Assembly: GCA_013115135.1 (NCBI GenBank)
Contig: JABANP010000409.1
Location: forward strand, 1-49,736
DNA length: 49,736 nucleotides
DNA from: Perkinsus olseni
Lineage: Eukaryota; Perkinsozoa; Perkinsida; Perkinsidae
Reading direction: 5' to 3'
The position numbers and the translations under genes are program-made. Below the pieces are notes generated by a model that ran no database searches, was not told the DNA's origin, and saw only the letters and a list, made by a program, of their open reading frames with translations. This document shows positions 11,185 to 21,256 of this stretch, piece by piece; position 1 is the stretch's first letter; each line of letters opens with the position of its first letter.

Positions 11185-13712
11185 ATGAGCTATTACTCCA
11201 GCTCAAACTCAGCTGCCGCCCCTACGATAACGGCTACCGCGCAGGACTTCCAGATTCACGCCTTGGAAGTTCAGCTGGCGGGTGTTACGGAGGAGCGCGA
11301 CGCTCTCGTCCGACGTCTGAAGAAACATAAATTCTGGTCTTCGTCTTCTAGTATGTGGATACTGCAGTTGCAGGAGAAGCAAGAGTAGGATGCCTCCGAT
11401 CGTGGCGGCCGAAGCCTCGTGTTCTTCAGAGAGATCACTTCGTTGCAAGTGAAGATGGCTAACATGGAGGCAAAGCTGGCGGAGGTCTCGCGGGACTCCC
11501 AGGCGGCAGCGGTAATTACACCACCGCTGAGCGCCCTGACGATGACTGATGGGGAGTGTCAGACGGACTCGATGGGTGATGAGTTGCGTAAGTTGTGGTA
11601 TGTAGTCAGCTGCTGGTTAGCTCAGGCTCATCGGCATGTTTTGGAGACCAGCAAGAGGAGGACGGTTCGCCGTCCTACTTCCCTTCTATCAACGCAGCCC
11701 TGGCCAATGCCTCGAAGGCAGACCTGGAGAAGCAAGTTAGGGAACTACAGCGGCAAGTAGAGGTAAGAGAAACATTTTCGTGCGTGGATTCCCTCGTGGC
11801 ATTCTAACGTTGGAGGAGAGCTCTTAAAATGGCGGTCAGAGCGTCGCTTTCGTGTGGTTTAAGAGTATCTAAGCTTCGTTACAGTCGAAGGCAAAGGCTC
11901 GTTCTCTGGTTCGTTGTTGCGATTAGTTTCGGGACTGATAGATGCAACAGTCTTCCAGGACAAGGTTCCCTGTAGGTGATGCGGCCGAAGGTCTCCCAGT
12001 ACTACGTTTTGAGCTCTGAGCTGACCCGGTTGAAGGAGGAGAATCGGGACGGCCTCGCCGGGGTCGATATTGCTGGTGCGGAAGGCCGAGCGATGGCATT
12101 ACCGTTTCCTGTTCACGCCCTGTTTCATTCAGTGGACACGTCGGGTCTCCTGGGCAGGGACAGTGTATCCACGCAGACGGACTCCTCGGTGGCGTCCCGC
12201 GGAGGTAGTCAAACAGTGGCAGCCTGGCAACAGGTGAGAGGAGGAGATGCTCAACCTCAATGACATCATCATCGTCATCTGCCGGCGATGGTGCCGACCG
12301 CCTTATTTTCGCGTGTTCCTCCGTTCAATAAGCTAATTCCGAAACTCAGGATCGCTGTAGTTGAACTTCACACGTAAAATGTGGTTCCAGAATCGATTCC
12401 GAATTTCAGAATTGGTTTCATGCATCGTGTATGTCGTCGGTCTTCAGGTGGGGCAACTCCGAGACAAGCTACGAGACACTGAGATAGCGTTGAAGAGGTC
12501 GCAACGGCAACTGTCTGATCTCCAGGAGCAGCATGCTCGTGCGGGGGCAGAACTGAGGGCCTCCTGGGCTAAGCGGGAGGCTGAGACACGCACGACGGCG
12601 GCGGGCCTGTGCCCCTCTTGCTCGAGATCCACTAGTGGCAGTGAGAAAGGCGACAGCCCCTCAGCGAATAAGGAGGCCGAGGGGCGACTAGAGGAGCTCC
12701 AGCTTGCCTTGAAGACGTCACAGCAACGAGCTGATAGCTTCGCGAACGAGCTGTTCAAAGCACAGGATGAACTCAGCACTGCCAATGGCCAGCTGATACA
12801 GCAGAGACGGAAGATGGCTGAGTTGGGATCTAAGGTGGGCTATCCTTCGCTACAGGGAATGTGATTCTCCGCTGTTTCAGGTCGATTCATTGAAAGCAAA
12901 GCTGTCAGAGCAGTATGAGCTTGCGGCTCAGAGACGGGAGAGTGAGGAGTCTCTGGCTGCCAGCCGTCAAGAAGTGATCGACGAGCTCAGTGACCAGATC
13001 CGAGCCTGGGTGGCCTCTCATCGAGGTGAGTACGCTCGGTGGCGATTCTACACGCCACTGTGCGTTCTCAGATCTGTCGCAGAAGTACCAAGCTTTGGAG
13101 CATCAGGCGGAGCTGGCTAGACTCGATGCGACGGACCGGGCCTCGGAGTTGTCGCTGGCACAGGCCACAGCAGACAAGGCAATGTCAAATGCACGAGCGT
13201 TGAAGATAGAGTATGCTGAGGTAAGGAATATTATCTACGAGGAGACACGATGTTGGCCAATACCTTGGTCACTTGCTCTCTTGCTCGATTCCCCAGGCAT
13301 CATGCTCGATATGAGATTACCATGTATTACGCTCTTGTCTGAGTTCTCACAACATCCCTGCCCCTTGTTGAGCCTCAGCCAGGGCACACTGGTTTCTCTC
13401 AGCTCACGAGCCAGCTGGCGATTGCCCGGCGGCAGCTTGACGAACTGAAGGCGTCACATGCAGGCATCAGACCTGATGATACTCTCTGCAGTATACAATC
13501 TAGTGGTAGGTGACGCAAATGCTGCAGCACCCCCTCGGCACTCGCGTATCTTAGGTTCGAGCTCGTCAGTGCCATCCCAGGGCCAGTCGTTCGGCGGCAG
13601 CTCTTCGTCTGATGGGTACCCTATAGTACAAGTTGCTGATGCAGCCTCGTCACGATCAGCAGCGTTGGTCCAACATCTGATTCGTCGAGGCTCCTACCAG
13701 CGTCGCCGGTAG
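11185..13712 (+). CDS. Large coiled-coil protein
   Basis: A series of plus-strand exons from ATG 11185 to a stop at 13710-13712 encodes heptad-rich, Glu/Gln/Lys/Arg-rich helices: LEVQLAGVTEERDALVRRLK, ITSLQVKMANMEAKLAEV, LEKQVRELQRQVE, QLRDKLRDTEIALKRSQRQL, LEELQLALKTSQQRADS, and a Ser-rich end SGEKGDSP and GGSSSSDG. Introns of about 38-47 bp (for example 11385-11429) keep phase, and two are longer: about 11763-11990, and one near 12236-12445 that contains a small inverted-repeat element. A CQTDS/STQTD motif occurs twice. Function is not assignable; centrosomal, tethering or cytoskeletal roles are typical of such proteins. Exon borders beyond the first three are approximate. Confidence 0.65.
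12330..12421. repeat. Short inverted-repeat element, copy 1 (MITE-like)
   Basis: About 90 bp with imperfect terminal inverted repeats: the left end TAATTCCGAAACTCAGGATC pairs with the right end GATTCCGAATTTCAGAATTG. The core GTAAAATGTGGTTCCAGAAT is nearly identical to the copy at 31528-31622. It lies inside an intron of the coiled-coil gene. A non-autonomous DNA transposon is the simplest reading. Confidence 0.6.
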
Positions 13713-14565
13713 TCGTCAGTTTCTTGTCGTTCCCTGTAAAGTTATCGCCCTTGTACGATTCTCGCCGCATATCATTACAGCCACTGTACCTTCCAACGCT
13801 ACCGGCCACGTTCCTGCCACCCATTGAGCGCGTCTTCGACTATATTTAGTTTCGCGTGATTACCAATTGCCCTGCGTTGATAATTAGGGGTGCCGGGTGA
13901 AGATGATGCGCCTCTCGTCTCGAGTCCGCGGCGGTCTTCGGAAGACCGGGAAAAAGGAGAGTGTTCAAGAATGAGAAATTCTGTTTTTTCTCGGCTCGTG
14001 AGAGGGCCATCAACTGCAGATTATCTAGAGGGATAACCTACTGAGGGATTGCCGTCTGCTAGGACGCACTCCATAAGCGAATAAGCTAGCAGTCTGCTAG
14101 TAGCAGATAACAACTGCAATGACTATGGTTGTATACATACTAACCTTCTCTACTTGAGTGGGCAAAATCCCCAGTCACCCGATGGCCCTTAGTATGCAGT
14201 CGGGGGTAACTGTCGGGTAACGCTTCTGAGCTTCCGAGCGGGATGAATGCTGGTTAAACATGACTGTAGATTGCGTCATTGCGTAGCAATAATCCCCCAC
14301 TCTCTCCGATGCTCAGATTGGCTACGTCATAGTCAATGCCGTGCTGTATTTGAGGATTCCGTGATGGAATGCCTGACGGGAAAAAGCGCTTCTCTGGGCC
14401 CATTGCACCGATGCTTACTGATGCGTTGTAGTTCTCCCACTGGTGAGGTAGTCTCTGCTGCCCTATCCTTCGGGCTAGTGTCCTTGTCATCATGCTCCTT
14501 ACGCAGTTGTATCATATCATCGTACACTAGCCTGCTCCGACTAGCATGGCTGGTATAGTGTTTGA
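13713..14565. other. No recognisable gene
   Basis: The spacer between the coiled-coil gene and the YchF gene. Open frames on both strands in 14247-14641 lack known motifs and compatible splice signals. The part next to 14566 must contain the promoter and 5' UTR of YchF. Confidence 0.3.
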
Positions 14566-16476
14566 ATGGCCTCGTTTGCGAGGGTAAATGGATGCTGTAG
14601 TCGTCTTGTGGCTTCGAGAGCCTCCCACTCTGCGGTACCACTTCAAGTGCGGCACTTCAACAAATCCTGTGGTCTAGTCGGCTACCCTAACGTTGGAAAG
14701 TCCACAACCTTCAACGCCATCGTGGGGGCCCAGTTAGCAGAGGCAGCCAACTTCCCATTCTGTGAGCTCCACTATCTCGTCCAAGAGCAGGTTGTGAAGC
14801 TAGGTACGATCGAACCGAATATTTCCAAGGCCAGCGTCCCCGACCCCCTCTTAGATGACCTGGCGAAGGTGGAGGGGTCCGCTAAGAAGGTCCCCGGGCA
14901 GGTGGATCGTCCGTACTAGTCGCCATCCGGCGTATCGTACCTTCCTCAGTTGGAAGTGAGGGACATCGCGGGCCTCGTGAAGGGGGCGAGTGAAGGGCAG
15001 GGGATGGGAAATAGTTTTCTTGCTAATATTCGCCACGTACATTGCATCATTCAGGTCCGGGAAGGAGTGGGGATGCGCGTACGGCCGCTGCGCCTAAGAT
15101 GGTCGTGCTCAGGTTGTGCGTTGTTTTTCTGATTCGAGGATAGCTCACGTGGACGATCCCGTGAACATCGATCCAGTGTCCGAGTTTGAAGCCATTTCCG
15201 TAAGGCCTCAGTCTCGTTTCGCTACCACACCTACGTCACATCAGGATGAACTCCTCATCGCGGATCTAGAAATGGCTACACGGAAGATGCCGGGTCTTCG
15301 AAAGCGAGCTTGTGCTGAACCTGAAGCTAAAAAGGTGGGCTCGGCCGCCGGGACGACTTTGAAACGACGGTCACGTGACAGCAGATGCTGCCGTTGTACG
15401 AGGCATGGTTGAAGGGCCTCGAAGAAGGAGTGCCTGTCCGCAACTTGCTCGACGTTGATAAGCTCATGGAGACCTTTGGATTGAGGGTACGCCGAGAGAT
15501 GAGTCATCTCAGATGACCATTTGTACGACGTAGTCGAGTATAGGTCATGGCCACGGACCCCCTGCTTTGCGTTCTTATCACGGCCAAACCGATACTGGTG
15601 ATGGCCAACGTCCGTCCAGAAGATGTGAAGTCGGGCAATGATTACACCGAGGCCTTACAGAAGCATGTTACGCAGAAGTGCACCCGAGGAGTAGAGCTAG
15701 TTGTGGTAGGGCGACCGGAGCCACTTCCTCCTGGCAGTTTTCTGTTCCGCACAGGCATCTTCTATTCTGGAAGAAGAGACGAGCTCCCTTGGTGACGCTG
15801 ACTTTCTGGCCGAGTATTTGGACTCCTACGGCCTCACTGAGCCTCGGCTGCCTCGAATGATGGACAGTGTGAAGACGCTGTTGGGTAACAGAAGAGGTTC
15901 CCTCCAGCGGTCCAACTTATGAGCCTCAGGAGTGTCGCATTACTACACGCTGGGGAGCAACGAAGCGCGAGCATGGTTCATTCAGAAGGGAGAGAAGGCG
16001 CCAGCGGCAGCTCGATATATTCACTCCGATTTCGAGAAGTAGACAGGGGTGTCGCTGGAAGTGCTAATGATTATGTCGGGGATTGGTGATAAGATGATGT
16101 TGAAGAGGTCGCTAGCGATTGTGTTTGACGGGATCCACTTGTGGTTTCCATCACTATACGTGGTAGCTAGGAATATGCAAGAACGAAAGAAGGGTGTCTA
16201 CGTTCGATGGGGTCTGCCGCTTCCCTGTCCACGCGATAAATTAGTGTGAGTGCATCACCAGGTTCTTCTTGACAGCCAAGCAGTGCCGGCCAGAGGAAGT
16301 TCTTAAACGCGGAGGCCTCGCGGGTGTGCGTGACGCTGGTGAGAGCCTCCAGGGTCACAGCAGCATGGGGCAGTCGTTCTCCCCGTGCCCGTTCAGGTTT
16401 GATCAGGAATCGTGGCAAGGACTACGTCGTGCAGGAAGGAGACATCCTCGAGTTCATCGACCGCAGCAGTCACTGA
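14566..16476 (+). CDS. Organelle-type YchF/Obg-family GTPase
   Basis: A translation-factor P-loop NTPase that associates with ribosomes. Eleven exons (14566-14761, 14804-14901, 14950-15054, 15113-15199, 15245-15334, 15382-15486, 15544-15705, 15755-15884, 15930-16038, 16262-16338, 16397-16476) give 412 codons plus stop, in frame at every junction. Motifs in order: [12 protein letters not shown] (P-loop), [32 protein letters not shown] (G3), [19 protein letters not shown] (G4 region), [17 protein letters not shown], then the TGS domain to [18 protein letters not shown]. About 30 residues precede the GTPase domain and are rich in Arg, Ser and Ala ([20 protein letters not shown]), like a mitochondrial or plastid presequence. 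Introns are 42-58 bp except 16039-16261 (223 bp), which is open in one frame for 66 codons. Confidence 0.92.
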
Positions 16477-17186
16477 TACCAACTTCTTCACGCATGTTTC
16501 CCTCACTGTGCAACACGTTTCCGTTTCCGAACGGACTTGCGTCAGTTAGCTATACCGCTTTTTCAACAACTCTCCACCTTTTGCAGTGAACAGTCTGCTC
16601 CCTACTAAGGTGGTTTTACTGACTTCGACTCGAGGCCTGATTTGCGTGGTATTGATCGTGCCGTGGTGGTACTCTCCTCTAGCTTCGTTCATGAGGCACT
16701 GTATCTGCAGATCAGGCTCATCATCCCCAGTTGCTTGTTGTGTTTATCAATCAGTGGTTCATTGCTCTTTGGTGTAATTACCGGTTTCACTGGTCGTAAT
16801 CTGCTAGCGGGTATAGTGGGTCAGTGGACCGCGCAGCGCTCTCCCTGCTGCTGGATGTGGCTCGGGATCTAAGTGGCCGCAGCGCTGTCTGTGTCACGTC
16901 GCATTGTAACCTGGAGTATCGACGCGAGCTTGTCGCTGCTTCGTGCTCATCTCTCCACCGATAGTGATGGAACCATCCAGTTTCTTCCACTCCCGATTAC
17001 ACGCCAGGAAATAGTAGACGAAGCTGCGTGAGAACGGCAGCCATGGCTTAGCGGACTTGGTGATACGCCACAGGAGAACAGTACAGGTGCCCTTTCGGAA
17101 GGCGTTCTCGAAGGCCAACTTCATTCCGCTTTCTCGGAGCCCCTATCAGAAAACGAGGCCTGTGCAGTATCTTACGTTGTATAGTA
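16477..17186. other. No recognisable gene
   Basis: Short open frames on both strands, none with a known motif. The right part overlaps minus-strand frames that run into 17.4 kb, but the plus-strand exons there splice better. I see no RNA gene or repeat. Confidence 0.3.
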
Positions 17187-18656
17187 ATGGACGAGCCTCG
17201 CGGTACCGTGGAAGAGAAGTTCACTCTCTCCCAGAAGGCTTTGCAGGGAAGGTGGATCCAACACCCTTTGCAGTGTTTGCTTACCGTTGTGAAGAACAAA
17301 GTGTAGGAGAGCTCATCAAACCTGCCCGACCTGACCGATTTCTTGTTCGTCATGACGAGGATAGCGGCAGGTACTTCGAAGGCGGCGTCACCTACGATTT
17401 GGTGAAGCACTCTGATGGCCGACTTGAAGTAGGGCTGCCACTTGTCCGTGCTCACGCATGGGAAGTCTGTGGCTCAGGTCGGCGGCTACATTGGAGATCC
17501 AGAGTGGCTTTGCTTCTCGTCAGGCCGTCGACTATGCCGCGTTGGAGGCTCAACTGCGACGAGAAGAAGCAGGGCTTACGTCGGAGTCGAGCAGCCCTAC
17601 TGAGAGGAGACAGTCGACTGATTTCACGTATGTCGTTGGAGTGTCACCTCGAGATTGTGTCGTTACTTTTCACTCTTCTTGTCCTCTCAATTCATTTTCT
17701 CGGCAGGATGGGAGCTCATCAGGCAGCCAAAAGCGCAGCAGCTGCGAAAGCGTAAGTTCACGAGCGCTTGGATCTCGGGCCAACATCGCTGACTGGCTCT
17801 GCACTGCACTCAGTGCGACTCTCATGTCTGTGGTTAACGGTTGGTTCTTTTGAAGGTACTCAATCCTTCGCGACAAAATCATTCTCTGGCTTGGCACCAC
17901 CAACACTAATCGAATCGACAGCATCGTCAGGAAACGCGGCGAGATCCACCATCATTTCGAAATACCCGGGATGCTCGACGAGAGTCTTTCCATGTAACTG
18001 TGAAGGCCAGGGTTCTCTCATAGAAGCGGCGCTCCGTCATGAGGGTAGCTTCGCCGCGTCCTCGTGCTCAGGCTCAGAAACGACTACGACATAGAATGCT
18101 CTCACAAAGATAAGATGACCTTTGTGCGCTTCACCTACGACCAGTGGAGGACAGCGCTCGAGAAAGAGAATCTCGAGATTGCCGAGGGTCGCTCTGGCGA
18201 GTCACCGGGTAGCTCAACTCGACCTGTCGGCCGACTCTACAAAGATGAGTTCTCAGGCGCCCCAAGTTCCCCTCGCAAGCGGTGCCTTTGTGTTTCCTAT
18301 TCTTCCCCCACCAAAAGGGATGTTGGTAAAGTAGCAGCTGAACTCAATCTCGTTACCGAGGGTACGCTCCTCGAATCCGAGAAGGTGAGCGCTGTGCTTC
18401 TCCACCTGCAGCGGAATCGTCCGACCAGATTAAACCTTTGCTCGGAGTTCTGGACCGGTATGTTATGGATGTTGAGACTCTTCGCGACACTAAAATTGGA
18501 CGAATCGTCCGCCGATATTCCCGGCATGAGGATCCCGACGTGCAAGAGGTGGTAAGCCAGTCTGAGTTTTGTCCGAGCGTTGGCTTTCAGGCTAGTAGAA
18601 GCCTCATCGCAAAGTGGAAAGCTGTATATCGGGACGCTAAAGCTAGCGAACATTAG
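17187..18656 (+). CDS. Protein with C-terminal TFIIS N-terminal (LW) domain
   Basis: TFIIS N-terminal domains bind partners of RNA polymerase II elongation complexes. The final exons are clear: IKPLLGVLDRYVMDVETLRD, TKIGRIVRRYSRHEDPDV and SRSLIAKWKAVYRDAK, split by an intron that ends in TTGGCTTTCAG; this matches the LW-domain pattern of repeated leucines followed by KxWK near the end. An upstream intron of 44 bp joins TLLESEK to IKPLLG. Earlier exons give RDKIILWLGTTNTNRIDSIV, MLRNDYDIECSHKDKMTFVR and QWRTALEKENLEIAEG. A possible first exon is 17187-17300. Between 17301 and 17496 the structure is unresolved. The role is inferred from the domain only. Confidence 0.68.
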
Positions 18657-18809
18657 AGCATTTCTTTTTTTCAAATTCTGTGGCTCTACTCTCTCGTGTT
18701 GAGCTAAGAGTGACGTAGTTGCGTCGTGAGAAACGGGTATCGAACACAACATCAGATCTTATACAAAAAACATCGTCATGAACATCATCGTAAACATCCT
18801 ATAAAATCA

Positions 18810-19868
18810 TCAGTATTGGATATAGCCAGCAACAGTCAGCCATACGAGCTGCCCCCAGCACTCAACCGCGTCTTTGCTTATTGGCGCGAAGTACGCCTTC
18901 CCAAATTTGGTCTCATACTTGGGAGTGCGGTTAGATTCGGGTTCATCCAGGTTCCGAAGTCTTCTTGGAGCATCCGCGTCTTGCGAGGGGTCTACTTGTA
19001 AGGCCTCGGATTCATTCCAGAAATGTCCTCGCCACGTGTGTCCTAGACCTTGTGCTCGGGCTACTTTTTGGGATGGTGCCTCCACTTGCTCTGCACCGCC
19101 TTGCCTCTTTCTGGCTACCGTTAAGTCCGCACTGACTGGCATCGTCTCCGCAGGCGGGAGCTCAAGGTATCTTCCCTCGGGACTGGTAGACGCAACTGGA
19201 GCTACTCTCTGCTGTCTGCTAAGATGCTCGCCGGTAGTGTCGTCACTCGTCGAGGGCTCCATGGTGACGAAGATGAAGTCTGATGGTAACGTTTGTCGTA
19301 TTTATGCAACTTGCAGAAGCCGAGACTGATCGTACCATCATCATAAGACCGTATCATCTTCTGAACACAGCAGGATCTTGGACAGCGGGGCCGCCTCCAA
19401 GCTCGGTCTGAAAGCCCTCGATACTTCCCTCATCTCCTGCCATGGGTTGATCTTCGCCAAATGCTCACCCATGGCTGCGATTCTCGCCGGACTTGGCCCT
19501 GACTGCGATCCTCCGATCCCCCAACAGTCTCCTCTGAAATCATCGGCCAGCCTTCCCAACAACGGTTTCCCCTTGTTGCTTGTGCCAACAAAGGACATCG
19601 TTCCAACAAGATACGAGGTACCCTCAGAATGAGTGAAGTTCATGTCGACTAACGGGACTACTATTTGTGGACTAGGAAGGTCGATCACCATCGTCAGATC
19701 TGCCAAGTCAGGTATCTTTGATTTATCAGACTCTCTTATACGGTAATGGCCGACCTTGTCGCGTAAGGGGCTGTAGAGAAGTTGGAAGCGATAACGAACG
19801 GTGGGGCGGGACAAAAAAGGCAGCCTCGCGAGGTTGAGTAGAATAAGGATGCGGATGTTAGCAGACAT
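18810..19868 (-). pseudogene. TMVIDL-family secreted protein, copy A, probably decayed
   Basis: A member of a two-copy family in this window (other copy 37184-38039), named here for its core motif. ATG 19868 opens a hydrophobic N-terminus (MSANIRILILLNLARLPF), then a domain reading KVGHYRIRESDKSKIPDLAD, LTMVIDLPSP and VVPLVDMNFTHSEGTSYLVG. It continues through MREVSRAF, SLGFCK, SDFIFVTMEPS and an Arg/Glu-rich tail to a stop at about 18810. Compared with copy B, the frame shifts twice: around 19340-19360 (before SLGF) and around 19280 (before SDFIFVTMEP), with no plausible intron. It is therefore called a pseudogene; sequencing error or recoding would be the alternatives. No known domain is recognised. 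Confidence 0.6.
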
Positions 19869-20137
19869 TGTGCTGAAGGGTGGGGTAAGGTGCCACGCAG
19901 CTCCAACTGCCAACGAAAGTTCCGCTGAAATCACGACTCCGCAGAGAAGAGACATCGCTTGAACGCGAGACGTTCTCTCCGATTCTCTCGAGGGACATAC
20001 ATATCGGGAGTGACGCCATCGGTGGGTCACTTCGGCCCAGAATGGTCCAATTGAGGCGAGCGAACTCAACTTCCGCTCGAAGTGTATTGATCCACCACTG
20101 AGTAAAGCGCAAGATTGATGACTCGGAAACAACTCCA

Positions 20138-21253
20138 CTAGCCGCCCTCGTCACTCGAGGGGCCTCCTACTTCATGCAACCGATGTAATCGTAGGCGGAA
20201 TACCATGGCGGTGAGATAGGGCTCACCACTCCTACTCATACCTACAGCCGGCACCTTGGTCAACCTAAGATACTCATCTGATATACCTTTCCCGCATGGG
20301 AGATTCTCGAACCTCGCGCTCGCTCTGATGTGCTGACCCTTTCCATCGTCACCTGAGGTAGTTCGAGTGGATCAGCGACGTACGGTCCTCGGCGTACACT
20401 GAACCCCGGCGATCTCTAGCGCCTCCACAATCTTCCGAATGCACAGCGGGCCAATGCCTGGACGCAGGAAGCACTTGGATGGCTACACAGGCTACGAACG
20501 ACTTTCGAACCCATCCCATCGAAAACCCGCTTTACCTTGTATTTCGACGCAAGGATGCTCTCGCAAAGACAGCGAGATGGCTCCGGCCAGTTTGACTCGA
20601 TCCGACTCGGCACTGGCAGTCAGCCTCGGAGGCGTCGTCGTATCGTCTCGAGCCTCGGAACATCTCCGGGTCTTGTGGAGTGTGACCCAACTATTGCGCT
20701 TAGCGAAGGCTGCAATGGGCTTTCATCGAGCGAGTCATCAGTTTCCCCTTACCTCCCATGCTTTTGGCTATCTCCTCGGTGGGCCCAGTGACCTCCATCT
20801 CAATCGGCTTCTGCTCATCGGCTAGTTTCATAGCGGCGGCGGCCGCCTTCACAGCTGTTGAGATGGTCTCCGTGCCAACCTGAGAAGACGGTGCTCTATG
20901 CTCGCGAAGAAGACCGCAGTCTACCGCCTCGAAAACGAGCATGTCGCCGACTCTTCGCAAGTAGAGATGAGCCATCCTGCCAAGCTCTGAAACATCTGAC
21001 GAGGACCGGTGACGCCCGCTGACCTCCGACACTCTTGCCTACCGGCTCGGCGGGAAATCCTGAATCTGTTCTCGCAGGCCTCCATCTCCCTCGTCGCCAT
21101 TCGTCTTGCGACCAGCAACGGCCGAGCTAGTGTGAAGAATCCGCAGCTGTAACTGAGCCGCCGAAAGGGAGAGGGCCATCGCAGCATAAGGCGGATACTG
21201 GTGATACGAAGGGGAGTGCAACACTGAGCAACATTGTCAGAAACTATCATCAT
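20138..21253 (-). CDS. Double-domain SpoVS-like protein, second of a tandem pair
   Basis: SpoVS proteins are small Alba-fold nucleic-acid-binding-type proteins known from sporulating bacteria. Six exons (21043-21253, 20925-20995, 20753-20879, 20536-20709, 20398-20457, 20138-20352) sum to 285 codons plus stop. Domain 1: RFRISRRADVSELGRMAHLY, LVFEAVGTETISTAVKAAAA, EMEVTGP. Domain 2: VKLAGAISLSLREHPCVEIQ, GIGPLCIRKIVEALEIAG, YLRLTKVPAV, SGEPYLTAMVFRLR. The G-x-G...A-V/I-K/E-A helix and the closing strand match the SpoVS pattern. The N-terminus (MLRWPSPFRRLSYSCGFF from an internal Met) looks like a mitochondrial presequence. The first ATG is 3 bp past the stop of the paralogue upstream. Introns are 43-78 bp and lie at the same places as in the paralogue. 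Confidence 0.82.
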
Positions 21254-21256
21254 CGC

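Noticed and set aside
16049..16249. A 66-codon plus-strand frame as an extra coding exon of YchF
   Set aside because: Joining 16038 to 16262 gives the conserved FEK-to-TGS continuity and keeps the frame, whereas including this segment would insert 66 residues where no YchF has them.
17048..17455. Minus-strand frame of 135 codons
   Set aside because: Plus-strand exons on both sides splice toward the TFIIS-N gene; the minus frame has no motif. The local exon structure is still uncertain, so rejection is moderate.
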